Assembly: GCF_000236585.1 (NCBI RefSeq)
Contig: NC_017278.1
Location: forward strand, 868,001 to 932,000
Reading direction: 5' to 3'
Source of the DNA: Thermus sp. CCB_US3_UF1
GTDB taxonomy: Bacteria; Deinococcota; Deinococci; Deinococcales; Thermaceae
Length of the DNA: 64,000 nucleotides
Of this stretch, positions 39,150-46,656 are shown one piece after another. The first letter of the stretch is position 1; each line of letters starts with the position of its first letter. The notes beneath the pieces were generated by a model, which worked only from the letters and a program-made list of their open reading frames with translations, was not told the DNA's origin and made no database searches. Both the position numbers and the translations under genes were made by a program.

Positions 39150-39155
39150 TATAGT
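39150..39155 (+). promoter_or_regulatory. Possible internal extended -10 promoter before rpmI
   Basis: TGG-TATAGT forms an extended -10 in the 89-bp infC-rpmI gap. Downstream, GGGGAGC...GCTTCCC encloses CCCCCTTTGGGGG, a stable hairpin that ends about 5 nt before the rpmI Shine-Dalgarno and could be a site for L20-type control. Confidence 0.4.
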
Positions 39156-39218
39156 GGTAGGGCTTTGGGGAGCACCCAAGACCCCCTTTGGGGGCGCTTC
39201 CCAGGGCGGAGGAAGACC

Positions 39219-39416
39219 ATGCCGAAGATGAAGACCCATAAGGGCGCCAAGAAGCGGGTCAAGGTGACCGCTTCGGGCAAGGTGGTGGCCATGAAGACGG
39301 GCAAGCGGCACCTGAACTGGCACAAGTCGGGGGGCGAGATCCGTAAGAAGGGGCGGAAGTTCACCCTCGCTGAGCCCGAGGCGGAGCGGATCAAGCTCCT
39401 CCTGCCCTACGCCTAA
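39219..39416 (+). CDS. rpmI: 50S ribosomal protein L35
   Basis: A 65-residue basic protein beginning [17 protein letters not shown], with [17 protein letters not shown], the normal L35 length. ATG 39219 has GGAGGAAG at ideal spacing. Second gene of infC-rpmI-rplT, which ends only 11 bp before rplT. Confidence 0.97.
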   Translation: MPKMKTHKGAKKRVKVTASGKVVAMKTGKRHLNWHKSGGEIRKKGRKFTLAEPEAERIKLLLPYA

Positions 39417-39427
39417 GGAGGTAGAGG

Positions 39428-39787
39428 ATGCCGCGCGCCAAAACCGGTGTCGTCCGCCGCAGGAAGCACAAGAAGATCCTCAAGCTGGCCAAGGGGTACT
39501 GGGGCCTGCGCTCCAAAAGCTTCCGCAAGGCCCGGGAAACCCTCTTCGCCGCTGGCAACTACGCCTACGCCCACCGCAAGCGGAAGAAGCGGGACTTCCG
39601 CAAGCTCTGGATCGTGCGCATCAACGCCGCCTGCCGCCAGCACGGCATGAACTACTCCTCCTTCATGAACGGCCTGAAGAAGGCGGGGGTGGAGCTGGAC
39701 CGCAAGGTGCTGGCCGATCTGGCGGTGCGTGAGCCCCAGGCCTTCGCCCTCCTGGTGGAGAAGGCCAAGGCCGCCCGGGCCTCTTAG
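39428..39787 (+). CDS. rplT: 50S ribosomal protein L20
   Basis: A 119-residue, very basic ribosomal protein that nucleates early 50S assembly and, in other bacteria, represses its own operon. It begins [20 protein letters not shown] and has [16 protein letters not shown] and [27 protein letters not shown] lies ahead of the ATG. Last gene before a terminator-like hairpin. Confidence 0.97.
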   Translation: MPRAKTGVVRRRKHKKILKLAKGYWGLRSKSFRKARETLFAAGNYAYAHRKRKKRDFRKLWIVRINAACRQHGMNYSSFMNGLKKAGVELDRKVLADLAVREPQAFALLVEKAKAARAS

Positions 39788-39794
39788 CGAGGCC

Positions 39795-39830
39795 AAAGGC
39801 GCCTTTCCCCTAAGGGGGGGGCGCCCTTTT
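39795..39830 (+). terminator. Probable terminator after rplT
   Basis: AAAGGCGCC pairs with GGCGCCCTTT with one bulged C, around an inner CCCC/GGGG stem, and ends in TTTT. The next gene begins 2 bp later. Confidence 0.6.
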
Positions 39831-39832
39831 CC

Positions 39833-40297
39833 ATGCCGCCCGAAGTTTACGTGATCCTGGTGGCCGCCCTGCCGGTGGTGGAGCTCCGGGGGGCCATCCC
39901 CCTGGGGGTGGCCCTGGGCCTGCCGCCGGGGAAGGCCTTTTTCCTGGCCCTCCTGGGCAACCTCCTGGTGGCCCCGGTGGCCTTAGGGCTTTTGCCCTGG
40001 GCCATCCTCCTCCTCACCCGGTTTCCCCTCCTGGCCCGGGCTTGGGAGGCCCTCGAGGCCCGGGTGCGCCTCAAGGGGGAGGAGCAGGTGCAGCGCCTAG
40101 GGGCCTTGGGCCTTTTCCTCTTCGTGGCCGTGCCCCTGCCCGGCACCGGGGCCTGGAGCGGGGCGGTGCTGGCCGTGGTCTTGGGGCTTAGGCGCCGCTA
40201 CGCCCTTCTGGCCATCTCCTTGGGGGTTCTGGCGGCGGGGCTCATCGTTCTCCTCCTTACGGGGGGGGCGGTGGCCGGGCTAAACTACCTGCGATGA
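39833..40297 (+). CDS. Small multidrug export family membrane protein
   Basis: A 154-residue membrane protein with three or four hydrophobic segments. The N-terminal LVAALPVVELRGAIPLGVALGL and the later VAVPLPGTGAWSGAVLAVVLGL are signatures of the 'small multi-drug export protein' Pfam family, whose real substrates are uncertain. It lies right after the rplT terminator. Its stop overlaps the start of the PlsY-like/AAR-like fusion gene (ATGA), so the two membrane proteins are probably coexpressed with mqnB. Confidence 0.82.
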   Translation: MPPEVYVILVAALPVVELRGAIPLGVALGLPPGKAFFLALLGNLLVAPVALGLLPWAILLLTRFPLLARAWEALEARVRLKGEEQVQRLGALGLFLFVAVPLPGTGAWSGAVLAVVLGLRRRYALLAISLGVLAAGLIVLLLTGGAVAGLNYLR

Positions 40298-41955
40298 CGG
40301 CCTTGCTCCTTCCCTTGGCCTACCTCTTGGGGGCCCTCCCCCTGGGGTACTGGCTGGCCCGGCGGCGCGGGGTGGACCTGCGTACGGCCAGCCCCTACAC
40401 CCTAGGCCTCGAGAACGCCTTGAGGCGGCTCGGCCTCGGCCTAACCCTCCTTTCCTTCCTTCTGGACTTCCTCAAGGGGTACCTGCCCCTCCTCCTGGGC
40501 CGGGGCCTAGGCCTGGACCTGGCCGGACTCCTCCTCCTGGGGGTGGGGGTCTACCTGGGCCACCTTTACCCCCTCTTTTTCCGCGACCCCTGGCCCCTGC
40601 GGGCCAAGGGGGCCGGGGTCTTGCTGGGGGTTTTGGCGGCCCTGCCCCTGGAGCCGGCCCTGGGTCTTTTGCCCGTGGCCCTCGCCCTGGGGCTTTACGC
40701 CCTTACGGGCTACGCCTCCTTGGGGGCCTTGGGGCTTCCCCTGGGCCTTTTGGGGGCGACCTTCCTCGGGGGGTTTTCCCCTGAGGAAAAGCTTTGGGCG
40801 GCCCTTCTCTTCCTCCTTGCCCTTTGGCGGTACAAGGAGAACCTGGGGCGCATCCTGGAGGGGACCGAGCCCCGCTTGGGCAACCCCTTACCCCTTCCCT
40901 CGGAGCGGCAGGTGGTCTGCGCCTTTCTCATCCACCCCCTTACCCTGGAAGATTTCTGGCAAAGTCCCCGCTTCCGCTGGGCCAGACCCCTAGTGCGCCT
41001 GGGCCTTTTGCCCCAGGCCTGGGTGGAGCGCCTGGCGGAGTTCTTCCGCCCCATGAAGGTGGGGGAGGTGCGGGGGGTGCGGACCGCGGACGGGCGGGAG
41101 ATCCTCTGCCACCTCATCTCCGCCCCCCTCCTGCCCCACCAGATCAAGGGCAAGCCGGAGCTGGCGGTGCGGCGGGCGGTCCAGGGGGCGCGTCTGGCCC
41201 GCGAGCTGGGGGCCACGGTGGTGGGCCTGGGGGCCTTCTGGAGCGTGGTAGGGGAGAAGGGAAAGGCGGTGCAGGAGGCGGTGCCGGGCATAGAGGTGAC
41301 CAACGGCGGGGCCTACACCGCCGGCACGGTCAAGGCCGCCATCCCCGCCATCCTGGCCCACTTTGCCCAAAGCGGCAAGGACCTGAAGGCCACCACGGCG
41401 GCTGTGGTGGGGGCCAACGGGGTGGTGGCCTTCGGCATCGCCCGGCAGATCGCCCCCCTGGTGGGGCGGCTCATCCTGGTGGGGCGGGACCAGGAGCGGC
41501 TGGAAAAGGCGGCGGAGAGCCTTAGGAAGAACCTGGAGCGCAAGGGGCAGGCCCCCGAGATCCTGGTCTCCACCGAGGTGGGGTCCATCAAGGAGGCCGA
41601 TTTGGTCTTCACCGCCACCAGCGACCCCAACCCCGTCATCCTGCCGGAGCACGTGAAGCCAGGGGCCTGGATCTACGACGAGGGGGTGCCCCCCGATGTC
41701 CACCCGGCGGTCCGGGGGGTGCCGGGGGTGCGGGTCATCCCCGGGGGGGTGGTGCGGCTTCCCGGGGCCGCCCGGGCCACCCTGGACCTCCACTTCGGTG
41801 CCCCCGACCAGGTGCCGGCCTGCCTGGCGGAGACCATGATCCTGGCTGCGGAGGAGGCCTTTTCCCGCAAGAGCCTGGGCGGGGAGGTGAAGGCGGAGAA
41901 CATCCAGTTCTTCGTGGAGCGGGCGGAGGCCTTGGGCTTCCGGGTGGTGGAGTAG
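40294..41955 (+). CDS. Fusion: degenerate PlsY-like membrane domain plus acyl-ACP-reductase-like domain
   Basis: A 553-residue two-part protein. Residues 1-200 look like a PlsY acyltransferase membrane domain (LPLGYWLARRRGVDLR, GHLYPLF, YKENLGRILEGTEPRLG), but the catalytic GSGNxGATN and GGKGVAT motifs are replaced by ASPYTLGLEN and RAKGAGV. Residues about 207-553 resemble cyanobacterial long-chain acyl-ACP reductase (AAR): LGAFWSVV, a TNGGAYTAGT segment, Rossmann loop VVGANGVVAFG at 371-381, GGVV, and PAC510LAETMIL aligned with AAR's catalytic Cys. It may make fatty aldehydes or alcohols at the membrane. A separate intact plsY lies at 55791. Overlaps neighbours by 4 and 1 bp. Confidence 0.72.
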   Translation: MTALLLPLAYLLGALPLGYWLARRRGVDLRTASPYTLGLENALRRLGLGLTLLSFLLDFLKGYLPLLLGRGLGLDLAGLLLLGVGVYLGHLYPLFFRDPWPLRAKGAGVLLGVLAALPLEPALGLLPVALALGLYALTGYASLGALGLPLGLLGATFLGGFSPEEKLWAALLFLLALWRYKENLGRILEGTEPRLGNPLPLPSERQVVCAFLIHPLTLEDFWQSPRFRWARPLVRLGLLPQAWVERLAEFFRPMKVGEVRGVRTADGREILCHLISAPLLPHQIKGKPELAVRRAVQGARLARELGATVVGLGAFWSVVGEKGKAVQEAVPGIEVTNGGAYTAGTVKAAIPAILAHFAQSGKDLKATTAAVVGANGVVAFGIARQIAPLVGRLILVGRDQERLEKAAESLRKNLERKGQAPEILVSTEVGSIKEADLVFTATSDPNPVILPEHVKPGAWIYDEGVPPDVHPAVRGVPGVRVIPGGVVRLPGAARATLDLHFGAPDQVPACLAETMILAAEEAFSRKSLGGEVKAENIQFFVERAEALGFRVVE

Positions 41956-42632
41956 TGTGGCTTCTCCTTTCCCCCACGGCCCTCGAGGCCCCCTTTCTCC
42001 AGGGGGAGGCCTTTACCTTCCTGGGCCGCAAGGGGCTAAGGGGGGAGGGCTTCGTCTACCTGGAAACGGGGATCGGCAAGGTCAACGCCGCCCTCACCCT
42101 GGCGGCCTGGGCGGCGCGCCACCCGGTGGAGCAGGCCCTCCTCTTCGGCCTCGCGGGCGCCTATCCCCATAGCGGACTGGCCCTGGGGGAGGTGGTCCTG
42201 GTGGGGGAGGAGGTGGAGGCGGACCTGGGCCTAAGGGAGGGCCTTGCGCCCCTGGGCTTCCCCGCCTTGGAGGTGGGGGGGGTGCGCTACCACAACCGCT
42301 TTCCCCTGGACCCCGGCCTCACCCAGGGCCTAGCCCAGGGCTTGGGCCTGCGGGTGGTGGTGGGCCTGACCCGGGACCTGGTTTCGGAAACCCCGGGGGA
42401 GGCCCGTTCCCTGGCCGAGGGGTGGGGGGCGGACCTGGAAAACATGGAGGGGGCAGCCTTCGCCCGGGTCTGCCTGGCCCTGGGCTTCCCCGGGGCCGAG
42501 CTCAGGGCCATCTCCAACCCCGCGGGGAACCGGGACAAGGGGGCCTGGCGGGTGAGGGAGGCGGTCTTGGCCCTGGGGGAGACGGTGGGGCGGATCCTAA
42601 AAAGGGGGCCCCGCGGAGCCCCCTTGGCCTAA
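41955..42632 (+). CDS. mqnB: Futalosine hydrolase
   Basis: A 225-residue nucleoside-phosphorylase-fold enzyme. Signatures are ETGIGKVNAALTLA, FGLAGAYPHSGLALGEVVLV and the base-binding ENMEGAAFARV. MqnB releases hypoxanthine from futalosine in the alternative menaquinone pathway used by Thermus; a 5'-methylthioadenosine nucleosidase is the main rival call. The GTG start overlaps the previous stop by one base (TAGTG). A terminator for the convergent sodA lies inside its last codons. Confidence 0.87.
   Translation: MWLLLSPTALEAPFLQGEAFTFLGRKGLRGEGFVYLETGIGKVNAALTLAAWAARHPVEQALLFGLAGAYPHSGLALGEVVLVGEEVEADLGLREGLAPLGFPALEVGGVRYHNRFPLDPGLTQGLAQGLGLRVVVGLTRDLVSETPGEARSLAEGWGADLENMEGAAFARVCLALGFPGAELRAISNPAGNRDKGAWRVREAVLALGETVGRILKRGPRGAPLA
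42598..42625 (-). terminator. Intrinsic terminator of sodA, inside the mqnB 3' end
   Basis: On the minus strand an 8-bp stem (AAGGGGGC / GCCCCCTT, 8-nt loop) is followed by TTT. It begins 18 bp after the sodA stop and overlaps the last mqnB codons. Confidence 0.75.
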
Positions 42633-42642
42633 GGCTTGGGGA

Positions 42643-43254
42643 TTAGCCCTTGTAGAAGGCCTCGGCCACGTCCCAGTTGAGGACGTTCCAGATGGCCTCC
42701 AGGTACTCGGCGCGGCGGTTTTGGTACTTCAGGTAGTAAGCGTGCTCCCACACGTCAATGCCCAGGATGGGGGTGAAGCCCTCCATCACCGGGTTGTCCT
42801 GGTTGGGGGTGGAGAGGACATGCAGCTTGCCGAAGGGGTCCTTGACCAGCCAGGCCCAGCCGGAGCCGAAGCGGCCCATGGCGGCCTGGGTGAGCTTCTC
42901 CTTGAGGCTTGCGAAGCCGCCAAACTGCTCGTCCACCGCCTTCTTCAGCTCCCCCACGGGCTCCTTGGCCCCGCCTGGGGTGAGGAGCTTCCAGAAGAGG
43001 CTGTGGTTCAGGTGCCCGCCCCCGTTGTTGCGCACCGCGGTCTGGATGTCGGCAGGCAAGGCGGCCAGGTGCCTTAGGAGGGTTTCCACCTCGGCCCCTT
43101 GCAGGTAGGGGTACTTTTCCAGGGCGGCGTTCAGGTTGTTCACGTAGGCCCCGTGGTGCTTCTGGTGGTGGATCTCCATGGTCTTGGCGTCGATGTGGGG
43201 CTCGAGGGCCTCGTAGGGGTAACCCAGCTCCGGCAGCTTGAACGGATACGGCAT
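42643..43254 (-). CDS. sodA: Superoxide dismutase (Mn/Fe type)
   Basis: A 203-residue SOD. Metal ligands are H29, H84, D167 and H171 (motifs [33 protein letters not shown]), the Thermus Mn-SOD pattern when counted with the initiator Met. Sequence and organism favour manganese. The ATG has GGGAGGTGAGG at good spacing. It follows fumC on the same strand, separated by a terminator and its own -10 element. Confidence 0.96.
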   Translation of the reverse strand: MPYPFKLPELGYPYEALEPHIDAKTMEIHHQKHHGAYVNNLNAALEKYPYLQGAEVETLLRHLAALPADIQTAVRNNGGGHLNHSLFWKLLTPGGAKEPVGELKKAVDEQFGGFASLKEKLTQAAMGRFGSGWAWLVKDPFGKLHVLSTPNQDNPVMEGFTPILGIDVWEHAYYLKYQNRRAEYLEAIWNVLNWDVAEAFYKG

Positions 43255-43274
43255 AACCTCACCTCCCGCCCCTC

Positions 43275-43280
43275 ACTATA
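43275..43280 (-). promoter_or_regulatory. Possible -10 element of sodA
   Basis: TATAGT on the minus strand, 20 nt before ATG 43254. The -35 region would fall inside the fumC terminator hairpin and has no good match. Confidence 0.45.
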
Positions 43281-43281
43281 A

Positions 43282-43309
43282 GGGGCCCACCCCGGGGTGG
43301 GGTGGGCCC
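43282..43309 (-). terminator. Hairpin terminator of fumC
   Basis: A perfect 11-bp stem (GGGCCCACCCC / GGGGTGGGCCC, 5-nt loop) sits 15 bp after the fumC stop. Its tail (CCTTATAG) is poor in T, so termination may be partial. Confidence 0.55.
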
Positions 43310-43323
43310 TCTCACAAAGGGGG

Positions 43324-44721
43324 CTAGCCCTCGTGGGGCTTGGCCAGCCTCAGGGGCACCACGATGCGGTCAAACGCTTCCTCCGTGAGGTAGCCCAGCT
43401 CCAAGGCCGCCTGCTTCAGGGTTTTCTTCTCCTTGAGGGCCTTCTTCACCACCTCCGCCGCCTTGTCGTAGCCGATGGCCCGGTTGAGGGCGGTGGCCAG
43501 CATGGGGTTTTTCTCCAGGTGTTCCGCGATCCGCTCCAGGTTGGGCTCAATCCCCTGGGCCAGGTGCTCGTTGAAGGAGGCCATGGCGTCCGCCAGGAGG
43601 GTGATGGACTCCAGGGCGGCGTCCACCATCACCGGCTTGTAGACGTTGAGCTGGAAGTTGCCCTGGCTGCCGGCAAAGGCCACCGCGTGGTCGTTGCCGA
43701 AGACCCGCACCACCACCATGGTCAGGGCCTCCACCTGGGTGGGGTTCACCTTCCCCGGCATGATGGAGGAGCCGGGCTCGTTGGCGGGGATGAAGATCTC
43801 CCCGATCCCCCCGTAAGGCCCGGAGGCCAGCCAGCGGATGTCGTTGCCCACCTTCATCAGGGCCCCGGCCAGGGTGCGCAAGGACCCCATCACCTGCACC
43901 AGCTCGTCGTGGGCGGCCAGGGCGGCGAAGCGGTTTTCCGCCACCCGGAAGGGGAGGCCGGTTTCCTCCGCCAGGTAGCGGGCCACCAGCTCCCCGAAGC
44001 GGGGGTGGGCGTTGAGGCCCGTGCCCACCGCGGTGCCCCCGATGGCGAGGTTGTAGAGCCCCTTCTCCGCCTCCCTCACCATGCCCAGGGTGGTCTTGAG
44101 TTGGGCCGCCCAGCTGCCCACCTCCTGGCCCAGGGTGATGGGCACGGCGTCCATCAGGTGGGTGCGGCCCACCTTAACGATGCCGTCAAAGGCCCGGGCC
44201 TTTTCCTCCAGGGTTTGGATCAGGGCCTCCGCCGCGGGGTAGAGCCTCCCTTGCAGGGCCAAGGCGGTGGCCACGTACATGGCGGTGGGGAAGGTGTCGT
44301 TGGAGCTTTGGCCCCGGTTCACGTGGTCGTTGGGGTGGACGTACTTGGAGCCCAGGGGGTGGCCCAGGATTTCCGAGGCCCGGTTGGCCAGGACCTCGTT
44401 CACGTTCATGTTGGTCTGGGTGCCGGAGCCGGTCTGGAAGACCACCAGGGGGAAGTGCTCGTCCAGCTTTCCCTGGATGACCTCCTCCGCCGCCTGGATG
44501 ATGGCCTTGGCGATGGGCTCGGGGAGCTCTCCCAGCTCCAGGTTGGCTCTGGCCGCGGCCTTTTTCAGCATCCCGTAGGCGCGGATGACCTCGAGGGGCA
44601 TGCGGAAGCGCCAGGCCCCAATCCTGAAGTGCTCCAAGGAGCGCTGGGTCTGGGCCCCCCAGTAGCGGTCTGCCGGCACCTTGACCTCGCCCATGGTATC
44701 CCGCTCAATCCGGTATTCCAT
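43324..44721 (-). CDS. fumC: Fumarate hydratase, class II
   Basis: A 465-residue fumarase that interconverts fumarate and malate in the TCA cycle. Signatures are [28 protein letters not shown], and the conserved [13 protein letters not shown] near residue 312. The start [13 protein letters not shown] at 44721 is preceded by GGAGGGG at 4 nt; an ATG 5 codons upstream is less likely. It follows terC by 20 bp on the same strand. Confidence 0.96.
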   Translation of the reverse strand: MEYRIERDTMGEVKVPADRYWGAQTQRSLEHFRIGAWRFRMPLEVIRAYGMLKKAAARANLELGELPEPIAKAIIQAAEEVIQGKLDEHFPLVVFQTGSGTQTNMNVNEVLANRASEILGHPLGSKYVHPNDHVNRGQSSNDTFPTAMYVATALALQGRLYPAAEALIQTLEEKARAFDGIVKVGRTHLMDAVPITLGQEVGSWAAQLKTTLGMVREAEKGLYNLAIGGTAVGTGLNAHPRFGELVARYLAEETGLPFRVAENRFAALAAHDELVQVMGSLRTLAGALMKVGNDIRWLASGPYGGIGEIFIPANEPGSSIMPGKVNPTQVEALTMVVVRVFGNDHAVAFAGSQGNFQLNVYKPVMVDAALESITLLADAMASFNEHLAQGIEPNLERIAEHLEKNPMLATALNRAIGYDKAAEVVKKALKEKKTLKQAALELGYLTEEAFDRIVVPLRLAKPHEG

Positions 44722-44741
44722 AAACCCCTCCGGCACCGATT

Positions 44742-45485
44742 TTACGCCTCTTCCTCATAGGGGTCGTGGAGTTTCACCGGCTTGCCCCTAAGGCCTGCCC
44801 GCAGGTTGAGCCACTCCACGAAGACGGCGAAGCCCATGGCGAAGTAGACGTAGCCCTTGGGGATGTGGACCCCCGTGCCCTCGGCCACCAGGGTGAAGCC
44901 GATGAGGAGGAGGAAGGAGAGGGCCAGCATCTTCACCGTGGGGTGGCGGTTCACGAAGGCGTAGATCGCCCGGGAGGCCAGGAGCATGACGGCCACCGAG
45001 GTGAGGATGGCCGCCACCATCACCGGGACGTAGGAGGTAAGCCCCACCGCGGTGATCACGGAGTCAATGGAGAAGACGATGTCCAGGAGGAGGACCTGCC
45101 CGATCACCGAGGCGAAGGAAGGGGCCACCCGGCGCACCGCGTGCCCCGACTCCCCTTCCAGCTTCTCGTGGATCTCCTTCACCGACTTGTAGAGGAGGAA
45201 AAGCCCCCCGGCGATGAGGACCAGGTCCTTGCCCGTCACCTCGTGGCCTAGGAGGGCGAAAAGGGGCTTCTTCAAGGCCATGATCCAGGCGATGGAGAGG
45301 AGGAAGAGGATCCGGGTGACCGCCGCCAGGGAGATCCCCACCATCCGGGCCCGGTCCTGCTCCTCCTTGGGGAGCTTGGAGGCCAGGATGCTGATGAAGA
45401 TCACGTTGTCCACGCCCAGGACCACCTCCAGGGTCGTGAGGGTGAGGAAGGCGATCCAGACCTCGGGGTTGGTAAGCCACTCCAT
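44742..45485 (-). CDS. TerC family integral membrane protein
   Basis: A 247-residue membrane protein with about seven helices. The TerC signatures are [17 protein letters not shown] in helix 2 and [18 protein letters not shown] mid-protein, with the paired acidic residues thought to bind metal. Bacterial TerC homologues take part in manganese export or metal loading of exported enzymes. The ATG is preceded at 7 nt by TAGACT. It is upstream of fumC and sodA, so a manganese link with SodA is an attractive inference. Confidence 0.9.
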   Translation of the reverse strand: MEWLTNPEVWIAFLTLTTLEVVLGVDNVIFISILASKLPKEEQDRARMVGISLAAVTRILFLLSIAWIMALKKPLFALLGHEVTGKDLVLIAGGLFLLYKSVKEIHEKLEGESGHAVRRVAPSFASVIGQVLLLDIVFSIDSVITAVGLTSYVPVMVAAILTSVAVMLLASRAIYAFVNRHPTVKMLALSFLLLIGFTLVAEGTGVHIPKGYVYFAMGFAVFVEWLNLRAGLRGKPVKLHDPYEEEA

Positions 45486-45492
45486 GGGAAAG

Positions 45493-45514
45493 AGTCTACA
45501 TGCCCCCGTAGACT
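45493..45514. promoter_or_regulatory. Inverted-repeat divergent promoter (terC / ypdA)
   Basis: AGTCTAC (45493-45499) and GTAGACT (45508-45514) form a 7-bp inverted repeat. Each arm contains a TAGACT -10 element reading outward, and each ends exactly 7 nt before its ATG (45485 on minus, 45522 on plus). Confidence 0.6.
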
Positions 45515-45521
45515 GGAGGGG

Positions 45522-46517
45522 ATGGTGGACGTGCTGGTGGTGGGGGCAGGACCCGTGGGCCTGGCGGCGGCCCTTTGGGCCAAGCGCCTGGGGCTTGGTC
45601 ACCTGGTCCTGGAACGGGGCACGGTGGCGGAAACCCTCTACCGCTTCCCCCGGGACATGGTCTTCTTCTCCGAGGGGAAGAACCTGGAGATCGGCGGCCA
45701 CCCCCTGGTCTCCCAGGGCCCCAAGCCCACCCGGAAGGAAGCCCTTTTGTACTACCAGAAGGTGGCGGAGCGGGAGGGCCTAAACCTCCGCCCCTACACC
45801 GAGGTCCTGGCCATAGAGGGGCGGGAGGGGGCGTTTAGGGTGCGGGCCCGAAGCCGGAAGGGGGAGGAGGCCTACGCCGCCCGCTACGTGGTGGTGGCCA
45901 CCGGTTACTTCGGCAACCCCAACCGCCTGGGGGTGCCCGGGGAAGGCTTGCCCCACGTTCTCCACCGCTACGAGGAGGCCGCCCCCTTCTTTGGCCAGAA
46001 GGTGGCGGTGGTAGGGGGAAGCAACTCCGCGGTGGAGGCGGCCTTGGACCTCTACCGGGGCGGGGCCCGGGTGACCCTGGTCCACCGGGGAGCGTGGGTG
46101 CGGCCGGGCGTCAAGTACTGGCTCCTCCCCGATCTGGAGAACCGGGTCAGGGAAGGGAGCATCCAAGCGGTGATGGAAGCCCGGGTGGAGGCCATCACCC
46201 CCGAGGGGCTTTGGCTGGTGCGCCCCGGGGGGCGCCTCTTTTTGGAGGCGGATTTCATCCTGGTCCTCATCGGCTACCGGGCGGAAGACCGCCTCCTTAA
46301 GGAGGCGGGGGTGGCCTACGAGGGGGAGAAACCCCGCCTGAGCCTCGAGGGGGAAACCTCCATCCCCGGGCTTTTTGCCATCGGCTCCTGCGCCTACGGC
46401 CCCGATACCCGCTCGGTCTTCATTGAAAACGGCCGGGAGCAGGCGGAAAAGGCCCTCCGGGCCATCGCCCGGAGGCTTGGCCTCTTGACACCGGGGGAGG
46501 CCCCTGGCTATGCTTAG
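45522..46517 (+). CDS. ypdA: YpdA/Bdr family putative bacilliredoxin reductase
   Basis: A 331-residue flavoprotein. The FAD motif is VVGAGPVGLAAALWAKRLG at the N-terminus, the NAD(P) motif is VAVVGGSNSAVEAALDL near residue 163, and the C-terminal FAD loop is SIPGLFAIGSC. It lacks the CxxC of thioredoxin reductases, as expected for YpdA, which recycles bacillithiol disulfides. A bacillithiol deacetylase gene lies elsewhere in the window. The ATG has TAGACT 7 nt upstream, with GGAGGGG between. The ilv promoter lies within its last codons. Confidence 0.88.
   Translation: MVDVLVVGAGPVGLAAALWAKRLGLGHLVLERGTVAETLYRFPRDMVFFSEGKNLEIGGHPLVSQGPKPTRKEALLYYQKVAEREGLNLRPYTEVLAIEGREGAFRVRARSRKGEEAYAARYVVVATGYFGNPNRLGVPGEGLPHVLHRYEEAAPFFGQKVAVVGGSNSAVEAALDLYRGGARVTLVHRGAWVRPGVKYWLLPDLENRVREGSIQAVMEARVEAITPEGLWLVRPGGRLFLEADFILVLIGYRAEDRLLKEAGVAYEGEKPRLSLEGETSIPGLFAIGSCAYGPDTRSVFIENGREQAEKALRAIARRLGLLTPGEAPGYA
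46485..46514 (+). promoter_or_regulatory. Promoter of the ilv-leu operon
   Basis: Exact TTGACA (46485-46490), an 18-bp spacer, then TATGCT (46509-46514). It lies inside the 3' end of ypdA. The predicted start site near 46521 is 3-4 nt before the leader-peptide ATG. Confidence 0.8.
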
Positions 46518-46524
46518 CCCCAAG

Positions 46525-46593
46525 ATGCGTTCCGTGCTCGCCCTATCCCTAGCCCTGGTCCTAATCGTAGGGCCGGCGGGGGGTAGGGTGTAG
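46525..46593 (+). CDS. ilv operon leader peptide
   Basis: A 22-residue peptide, MRSVLALSLALVLIVGPAGG ending RV, in which ten residues are Val, Leu or Ile, nine of them in positions 4-15. The codons include three CTA and a GTA, which are uncommon in this GC-rich genome and should make the ribosome stall readily. It starts 3-4 nt after the predicted transcription start and lies between the ilv promoter and a strong terminator, the layout of an attenuation leader. Confidence 0.8.
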   Translation: MRSVLALSLALVLIVGPAGGRV

Positions 46594-46639
46594 CGTCCAT
46601 AGGCGCATCCACAAACCCCCCGGAAAATCCGGGGGGTTT
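46573..46639 (+). terminator. ilv attenuator: terminator and alternative antiterminator
   Basis: The terminator is a perfect 11-bp stem (AAACCCCCCGG / CCGGGGGGTTT, loop AAAAT, 46613-46639), then CGGTTT. Its left arm can pair instead with CCGGCGGGGGGT (46573-46584) in the last codons of the leader peptide. A ribosome stalled on the Val/Leu/Ile codons leaves that segment free and would prevent termination; a ribosome reaching the stop codon covers it. Confidence 0.8.
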
Positions 46640-46656
46640 CGGTTTAGGAGGGGGCG

